Shown here: positions 14,659 through 18,955 of the stretch, piece by piece
How positions within the stretch are numbered: the stretch's first letter is position 1
How the letters are laid out: each line of letters starts with the position of its first letter
DNA from: Clostridiales bacterium UBA1248
Lineage (GTDB): Bacteria > Bacillota > Clostridia > Oscillospirales > CAG-272
Reading direction: 5' to 3'
DNA: 18,955 bases
NCBI GenBank assembly: GCA_002308615.1
Contig: DBWC01000122.1
Location: 1-18,955, forward strand
Position numbers and translations under genes: made by a program
Notes under the pieces: model-generated
Told to the model about the DNA's origin: nothing
What the model saw: the letters and a program-made list of their open reading frames with translations, nothing else
The model's database searches: none

Positions 14659-16209
14659 ATGGAGCTTTGGCAGATAATTGTCTGCATATGCGCAGCTTTG
14701 GTGCTCGGTGTACTGCTCGGCATGCTGATAAGCTATTTTCTCAAGAAAAAAGCCGGCAAAACGATAGGTTCCGCGGAACAGAAGGCTAAAGAGATACTTG
14801 AAGACGCCGAAAAAGAAGCCGAAACAAAGAAAAAAGAAGCCTTGCTTGAAGCAAAGGAAGAAATACTGCGCAGCAGAAACGAAGCTGAAAAAGAGCTGAA
14901 GGAACGCCGTAAAGAGGTTTCACGACTGGAAAGCCGTGCGGCGGCGAGAGAAGAAGCTCTTGACAAAAAGCATGAGAGCCTCGATAAAAAAGAAGAGGTA
15001 CTTAACAAGAAAATAAAAGAAAACAGCGAACTCACAGCCGAGATCGAACGTATCAAGGAAAGTGAGATGCAGATGCTTGAACGCATAGCCGGTCTTACCG
15101 CGGAGGAAGCAAAGGCGGAGATGCTCTCCGATCTTGAAAACGAGGTAAAGATAGAAAAGGCGCACAAGCTCCGCGAGCTTGAACAGCAGTTCAAGGAGGA
15201 AGCGGACGATAAGGCGAGAAGCATCGTAACGCTTGCTATCCAGAGGATAGCCGCCGATCACGTGGCGGAGGCGACGGTCTCCGTCGTAAACCTGCCTAAC
15301 GACGAAATGAAAGGAAGGATAATCGGACGCGAGGGACGCAATATCCGCACGATAGAAACGCTCACAGGCGTCGACCTCATAATCGACGACACGCCCGAGG
15401 CGATAACGATATCGAGCTTTGACCCCGTAAGACGTGAAATAGCGCGTCAGACGCTTGAAAAGCTGATCTCCGACGGACGTATCCATCCGACGAGGATCGA
15501 AGAAACGGTCGAGAAATGCAGACGCGAGGTAGACGCGACGATCAAAGCCGCGGGCGAGCGCGCTACGTTCGAGGTCGGTATCCACGGTCTTAACACAGAG
15601 CTCGTTAAGCTGCTCGGCAGACTCAAATACCGCACCAGCTACGGTCAGAACGTGCTCAACCACTCCGTTGAGGTCGCGTACATCGCCGGCATCATTGCGG
15701 CGGAGCTCGGCGTTGACGTTGCTCTTGCAAAGCGCGCGGGACTGCTGCACGACATAGGCAAGGCTCTTACGCAGGAGGTCGAGGGATCTCACGTTCAGAT
15801 AGGCGTTGACATTGCAAAGAAATACAAAGAAAACAAAGACGTTATCCACGCGATAGAAGCGCACCACGGCGACGTTGAGGCGAAAACGCTTACCGCCGTC
15901 ATCATCCAGGCGGCCGACGCGATATCCGCGGCAAGACCGGGCGCGAGACGCGAGGATCTTGAAAACTACATCAAGCGTCTGCAGAAGCTTGAAGAGATCG
16001 CAAAGAGCTTCCCCGGCGTGGAGAAATCCTACGCTATCCAGGCGGGCAGAGAGCTGCGCATAATGGTAAAACCGGAAGAAGTAAACGACGAGAAGATGGT
16101 CCTCGTTGCGCGTGACATAGTCAAAAAGATAGAATCCGAGCTTGAATATCCGGGTCAGATAAAAGTAAATCTCATCCGTGAAAGCAGATTCGTAGACGTG
16201 GCAAAATAA
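14659..16209 (+). CDS. rny: Ribonuclease Y
   Basis: Membrane-attached endoribonuclease that starts bulk mRNA decay and processing in many Gram-positive bacteria. The 516 residues are close to the roughly 520 of the Bacillus subtilis enzyme. Order of parts: one N-terminal transmembrane segment (about 5-28); a long charged coiled coil rich in Lys and Glu (about 30-200); a KH RNA-binding domain with GREG at 223-226; and an HD domain with LLHDIGK, in which H364 and D365 are the metal-binding HD pair. The C-terminal GYB-like segment ends in KVNLIRESRFVDVAK. It is monocistronic, with its own promoter and a terminator 7 nt after the stop. No missing catalytic residues were noticed. Confidence 0.97.
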   Translation: MELWQIIVCICAALVLGVLLGMLISYFLKKKAGKTIGSAEQKAKEILEDAEKEAETKKKEALLEAKEEILRSRNEAEKELKERRKEVSRLESRAAAREEALDKKHESLDKKEEVLNKKIKENSELTAEIERIKESEMQMLERIAGLTAEEAKAEMLSDLENEVKIEKAHKLRELEQQFKEEADDKARSIVTLAIQRIAADHVAEATVSVVNLPNDEMKGRIIGREGRNIRTIETLTGVDLIIDDTPEAITISSFDPVRREIARQTLEKLISDGRIHPTRIEETVEKCRREVDATIKAAGERATFEVGIHGLNTELVKLLGRLKYRTSYGQNVLNHSVEVAYIAGIIAAELGVDVALAKRAGLLHDIGKALTQEVEGSHVQIGVDIAKKYKENKDVIHAIEAHHGDVEAKTLTAVIIQAADAISAARPGARREDLENYIKRLQKLEEIAKSFPGVEKSYAIQAGRELRIMVKPEEVNDEKMVLVARDIVKKIESELEYPGQIKVNLIRESRFVDVAK

Positions 16210-16215
16210 AGGCTC

Positions 16216-16244
16216 AAAAAGGGCGTCAGTTGACGCCCTTTTTT
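16216..16244. terminator. Bidirectional terminator between rny and the CotH-like gene
   Basis: GGGCGTCA (16221-16228) pairs with TGACGCCC (16231-16238) across a 2-base gap. The stem is flanked by A5 on the left and T6 on the right, so it can end transcripts from both strands. The minus-strand stop codon lies 8 nt to the right. Confidence 0.9.
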
Positions 16245-16251
16245 GTTATAT

Positions 16252-18288
16252 TCAATACTTTGATATCTCTTTATCCATCCACTCAAATCGCTTTTCTATG
16301 AACGTACGCAGAAATTCGACGTTTTCCTCAAACGTCGCGATTTTCGACGTGCTTCTTTTTTCGTACTGGATCTTATTTCCGAGCACGTTTTCCCATACCG
16401 CGAAGTTTGATCCGGCGGACGGCGCGCACTGCTCTTTCAGCCGGTCGATCGAGCTTTCCGCCGACTTCAAAACCTGTTCCTTTACCTGCTCCCATCGAGC
16501 TTTGAGCTTTGAAAGAAACGCCTTGTCTTTAAGCAGATAATCCATCCAGTTTGTTTTTATATATTCTTTATAACCGTCCGTAAGTTCGTTGCCGAGGCAT
16601 ATCCAGCCCTCCGGATCGTCCGGGTCGAGATAAAAGTTGCCGAAAGCGTAATCAAAATCCCACGGAGAAGCAAGATACAGCTTTCCTTCTTTCTTTTTCA
16701 GCAAGAACACGGAGCGGCGGAAGGAATTGTCCACGTTATAGCTGAGCTCATGCAGGATGAACCAGTCTATTAGCGAATCGACGTCTATATATTCCTCATA
16801 ACCGTCAAGCGCCTTGACAGCCGCGTCGGCTCGTTTGACGCAGTCTTTTATAAAGTCGTACTGCTCTTTTGTAAGCGTATCGTTATCCGGCGATTTGATC
16901 TGCGCAAACCGCGTGAGCTCACACGTAAACGTGTCCGTGCCGAAGGAGGTGTCGTTCGCCTCTTCTCCGAGCTCCAAAAGATAATCCGTGTCTATCTCGT
17001 CTGAGCCTGTCTCCCCTTCTATTCTTCCGTCGTTTATCTCTATTTGCTCCGTCAGGCTGTAAACGCCGGCGTACGCGCCGTTTACGAACACGTCCACAAG
17101 ATAGCTGTGCGGAACGAATACCATATTGTCAAGTACCGCGCCGACCGCCATGGCGACGGTGTTTCTCATAAGCGATTTATCAACGTGATTTGCCTGAAGC
17201 ACCCATTTTTTCGCCGCCGTAAGCCCGAAAAGCGAGACTTTGTCCTCAAATTTCAGTTTGTACGGCTTTTTATCGAGCTTCCAGCTTGAGTTTCCTCTGC
17301 CGCGTATAAAGCAAGCGGCGCCGGATATATCATCAAACTCATCGCTTCTCTCATAACCTTTATAATCAACGGTAACGGAACACGAAACGTAATCCGTCTT
17401 TGACGTCACGGCTTTGCCGTCCGCCGTATCTATATATACGACCGGCAGATAATATTCCGCGTCCTTGAATATAACGCGGTATCCGCAGCGTCGCTCGCCG
17501 TCTGTTACGGCGATATAGAGATTTTCATTCGATTTGGCAAACGACGCTTCGCAGCCCTCCGGCAGTTCGCATTCAAAGCCGCTGTTTTCGTTTGGCGTAT
17601 CAGCATGGTACGGAATTTTCAGTGTTATATAAAAGCCGTCTGCTTCACCTTTTACGCCGTTTACCGAAAGATCTTTTATGTAAAGACCGCGGTCGCCGCC
17701 GGTCAGGCCGTCAAGGGTTTGTCCGTTATACTCGCGCACCGTAAAATATCTGTCCGCTTCGTCCGCGTCCGGCGCGTCCGGTCCGTTCCATACAAGAGAA
17801 GCTCCCGGCATATCGACGTTTATGTGCCCGTACAGCGCCTGTTTGTTTTCCAACGTATCAACGTATACGGTCTCTTCTCCTTCACATGACAGGACAAGCG
17901 TGCCGAAATCTATATCCCCTTTGAAAAAAAGCGATACGGGATCGCGTATTTCAATATCCGGCAGCGTGTATTCTCCGTCAAAAACAACGCTTTTGATGCC
18001 GTCCGGCACGGTCAGAGCGCTGCCGGATATAAGCCGGGCAAGCTCTTCACTGCTTTTTATTACAAGCTCTTCCTCGTTAACCGGCTCGGTGCTTTCTTCC
18101 TCCGTCTGCTCTTCTTCCGCGCTTGTTTCTTCTTCCGGCGCGGTCGACTGCGTATCGTGCTCCGTCTGCTTTAACGGTTCCGTCTGTGTTTCGGCATCCG
18201 TGACCTCCGCCGTTTCAGCAGGCGTTTGCACGCACGAAGAAAACAGCAAAATAAAAAGCAGGATGTATATGATAAAATATCTTTTCAT
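16252..18288 (-). CDS. CotH kinase family lipoprotein
   Basis: The protein has 678 residues and an ATG start with CGGAG 7 nt upstream. A hydrophobic signal ends in FSSC with C19, a plausible lipobox although Phe at -3 is unusual. A Thr/Glu-rich spacer (about 20-75) precedes beta-rich domains (about 75-310). The CotH module follows: RGRGNSSW (329-336), KKPYKLKF, LFG, KKWVLQANHVDKSLMRN, then FVNGAYAGVYSLTEQ. HELSYNVDNSFRRSVFLLKK and PWDFDYAFG (D544, D546) come further on. CotH proteins were shown in Bacillus spores to be atypical protein kinases. In gut Clostridia, CotH domains are common on exported proteins whose targets are unknown. Here it is expected on the outer face of the membrane. It converges on rny and has its own consensus promoter. 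Confidence 0.9.
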   Translation of the reverse strand: MKRYFIIYILLFILLFSSCVQTPAETAEVTDAETQTEPLKQTEHDTQSTAPEEETSAEEEQTEEESTEPVNEEELVIKSSEELARLISGSALTVPDGIKSVVFDGEYTLPDIEIRDPVSLFFKGDIDFGTLVLSCEGEETVYVDTLENKQALYGHINVDMPGASLVWNGPDAPDADEADRYFTVREYNGQTLDGLTGGDRGLYIKDLSVNGVKGEADGFYITLKIPYHADTPNENSGFECELPEGCEASFAKSNENLYIAVTDGERRCGYRVIFKDAEYYLPVVYIDTADGKAVTSKTDYVSCSVTVDYKGYERSDEFDDISGAACFIRGRGNSSWKLDKKPYKLKFEDKVSLFGLTAAKKWVLQANHVDKSLMRNTVAMAVGAVLDNMVFVPHSYLVDVFVNGAYAGVYSLTEQIEINDGRIEGETGSDEIDTDYLLELGEEANDTSFGTDTFTCELTRFAQIKSPDNDTLTKEQYDFIKDCVKRADAAVKALDGYEEYIDVDSLIDWFILHELSYNVDNSFRRSVFLLKKKEGKLYLASPWDFDYAFGNFYLDPDDPEGWICLGNELTDGYKEYIKTNWMDYLLKDKAFLSKLKARWEQVKEQVLKSAESSIDRLKEQCAPSAGSNFAVWENVLGNKIQYEKRSTSKIATFEENVEFLRTFIEKRFEWMDKEISKY

Positions 18289-18316
18289 TTTAAAACTCCG
18301 GGTATTTTATACGCTG

Positions 18317-18345
18317 ATTATATCATGTAAGCATATCTTTGTCAA
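18317..18345 (-). promoter_or_regulatory. Consensus promoter of the CotH-like gene
   Basis: On the minus strand TTGACA (18345-18340) and TATAAT (18322-18317) are both perfect and spaced by 17 bases. Transcription would start near 18310, giving a leader of about 20 nt. It lies directly downstream of the terminator of the gene at the right edge. Confidence 0.9.
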
Positions 18346-18358
18346 GCCCGCATAAATC

Positions 18359-18382
18359 AAAAAAGGGCTGCTAAAGCAGCCC
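18359..18382 (-). terminator. Rho-independent terminator of the right-edge gene
   Basis: Read on the minus strand, GGGCTGC and GCAGCCC (18382-18376 and 18371-18365) form a 7-bp stem around TTTA, followed by six T (18364-18359). It starts 9 nt after the stop codon. Confidence 0.9.
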
Positions 18383-18391
18383 CGATACGCA

Positions 18392-18955
18392 TTATTTTAT
18401 TCCGAGAGAATCTATCATTGCGTCAAATTCCGGCACGCCTTCCGTTATGGATACGAGAGTTGCAAACTGGATCACGACGGTCCTGTCGTCAAAATGGACT
18501 CTGACGAGCGACTGGGATATTCCTATCTCCCACGTGTAATCGAGTTTCGTTACCGTATGTCCGTCTACCTCGTACGATTTGAAGCCATCGAACGTGTAGT
18601 CGCCGAAGTTCGGCAAAAGCGTTTTGTTGACTTCAAGAGTCGTAAGCGCCGTTTCGTCGGTCATCGGATCAGCGACGTCGATAGTCGAGAAGTTGAAGAA
18701 GCAGTTGCCTTCTCCGGTGCCGTCTTTAAGTCCGGAGGGCAATCCGGCAAATTCCTTGAACGTATATCCGGCGGGCTTTGTTACGTATATACCGTCAAAC
18801 TCGTATTTTTCCGCCGCCGGCTGTGTTTCCGCCGCGGCAGTCGTTTCTTCCGCTGTGGTGGTCACTTCCGCTGTGGTGGTCACTTCCGCTGTGGTGGTCA
18901 CTTCCGCGGTCGTCGTTTCTTCAGCGGTAGTTGTTTCTTCAGCCGTAGTTGTTTC
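18392..18955 (-). CDS. Exported protein with Thr/Glu hexapeptide linker (5' end cut by the window)
   Basis: The visible 187 residues lack the N-terminus, since the frame stays open to the right edge; an internal GTG at 18901 is not a start. The visible N-terminal third is a linker of TTTAEE/TTTAEV hexapeptides followed by an Ala/Thr/Glu/Pro stretch. The remaining 140 residues form a compact domain that starts with GIYVTKPAGYTFKEF and ends in FDAMIDSLGIK. Its alternating strands and the closing helix recall PsbP/DUF1795-like domains found on small Clostridial lipoproteins; this is a weak resemblance by eye. Such linkers usually sit between a signal or lipid anchor and an extracellular domain, so surface location is inferred. 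Function is not known. Confidence 0.7.
   Translation of the reverse strand, partial: ETTTAEETTTAEETTTAEVTTTAEVTTTAEVTTTAEETTAAAETQPAAEKYEFDGIYVTKPAGYTFKEFAGLPSGLKDGTGEGNCFFNFSTIDVADPMTDETALTTLEVNKTLLPNFGDYTFDGFKSYEVDGHTVTKLDYTWEIGISQSLVRVHFDDRTVVIQFATLVSITEGVPEFDAMIDSLGIK
18847..18954 (-). repeat. 18-bp tandem repeat encoding TTTAE[E/V], running off the edge
   Basis: At least six 18-bp units are present. The three at 18847-18864, 18865-18882 and 18883-18900 are identical (plus strand CTTCCGCTGTGGTGGTCA). The next three, 18901-18954, are diverged at synonymous or near-synonymous positions. The array may continue beyond the window. Identity of three adjacent units points to recent slippage or unequal crossing-over. 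Confidence 0.9.

Noticed and set aside
14733..15867. Long minus-strand open frames opposite rny (and similar ones opposite the ABC and proS genes).
   Set aside because: They lie antisense to well-supported genes and mirror their codon pattern; no family motifs or ribosome sites are seen.

Overview
The window looks like chromosome of an anaerobic Gram-positive member of the Clostridia, probably a gut or rumen fibre-associated relative of the Ruminococcaceae/Oscillospirales. This is inference from four things: RNase Y, strong AGGAGG-type ribosome binding sites, dockerin and cohesin-like modules on exported proteins, and Thr/Glu hexapeptide linkers plus a CotH-family lipoprotein. No phage, plasmid, CRISPR, tRNA or rRNA signal was recognised.

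Left part (1-6483), cell-surface block. Two tandem paralogous exported proteins (248-2557 and 2878-5223) share one architecture: signal peptide, an unrecognised conserved N-terminal domain, a cohesin-like beta-sandwich, a dockerin, an Ig-like domain and a C-terminal AlgX/AlgJ-like SGNH domain. Each has its own promoter, and the two promoters are nearly identical over about 50 bp. They are separated by 320 bp holding a hairpin, an unusual modular ATTCAT/hairpin repeat and a terminator. A membrane-anchored polysaccharide deacetylase (5314-6483) follows behind a consensus promoter. Together these suggest O- and N-acetyl editing of a surface polysaccharide or peptidoglycan.

Middle part (6495-11868). 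Prolyl-tRNA synthetase (proS) lies 11 nt behind the deacetylase. Next come two overlapping genes for a heterodimeric ABC exporter with one degenerate ATP site. The proS-ABC junction has no ordinary ribosome binding site; instead it has two mutually exclusive hairpins that could hide or expose one. The run ends in two GC-rich GTAGGG-type hairpins.

Right part (11986-18955). An ECF sigma factor and a membrane protein that is probably its anti-sigma partner form an operon with a possible autoregulated promoter. Ribonuclease Y (rny) has its own promoter and meets, across a bidirectional terminator, a CotH-kinase-family lipoprotein on the minus strand. The right edge cuts the 5' end of another minus-strand exported protein, whose Thr/Glu linker is encoded by an 18-bp tandem repeat.

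Limits: families were assigned by eye from motifs. Domain boundaries are approximate, and promoters and structures were not tested by folding or experiment.
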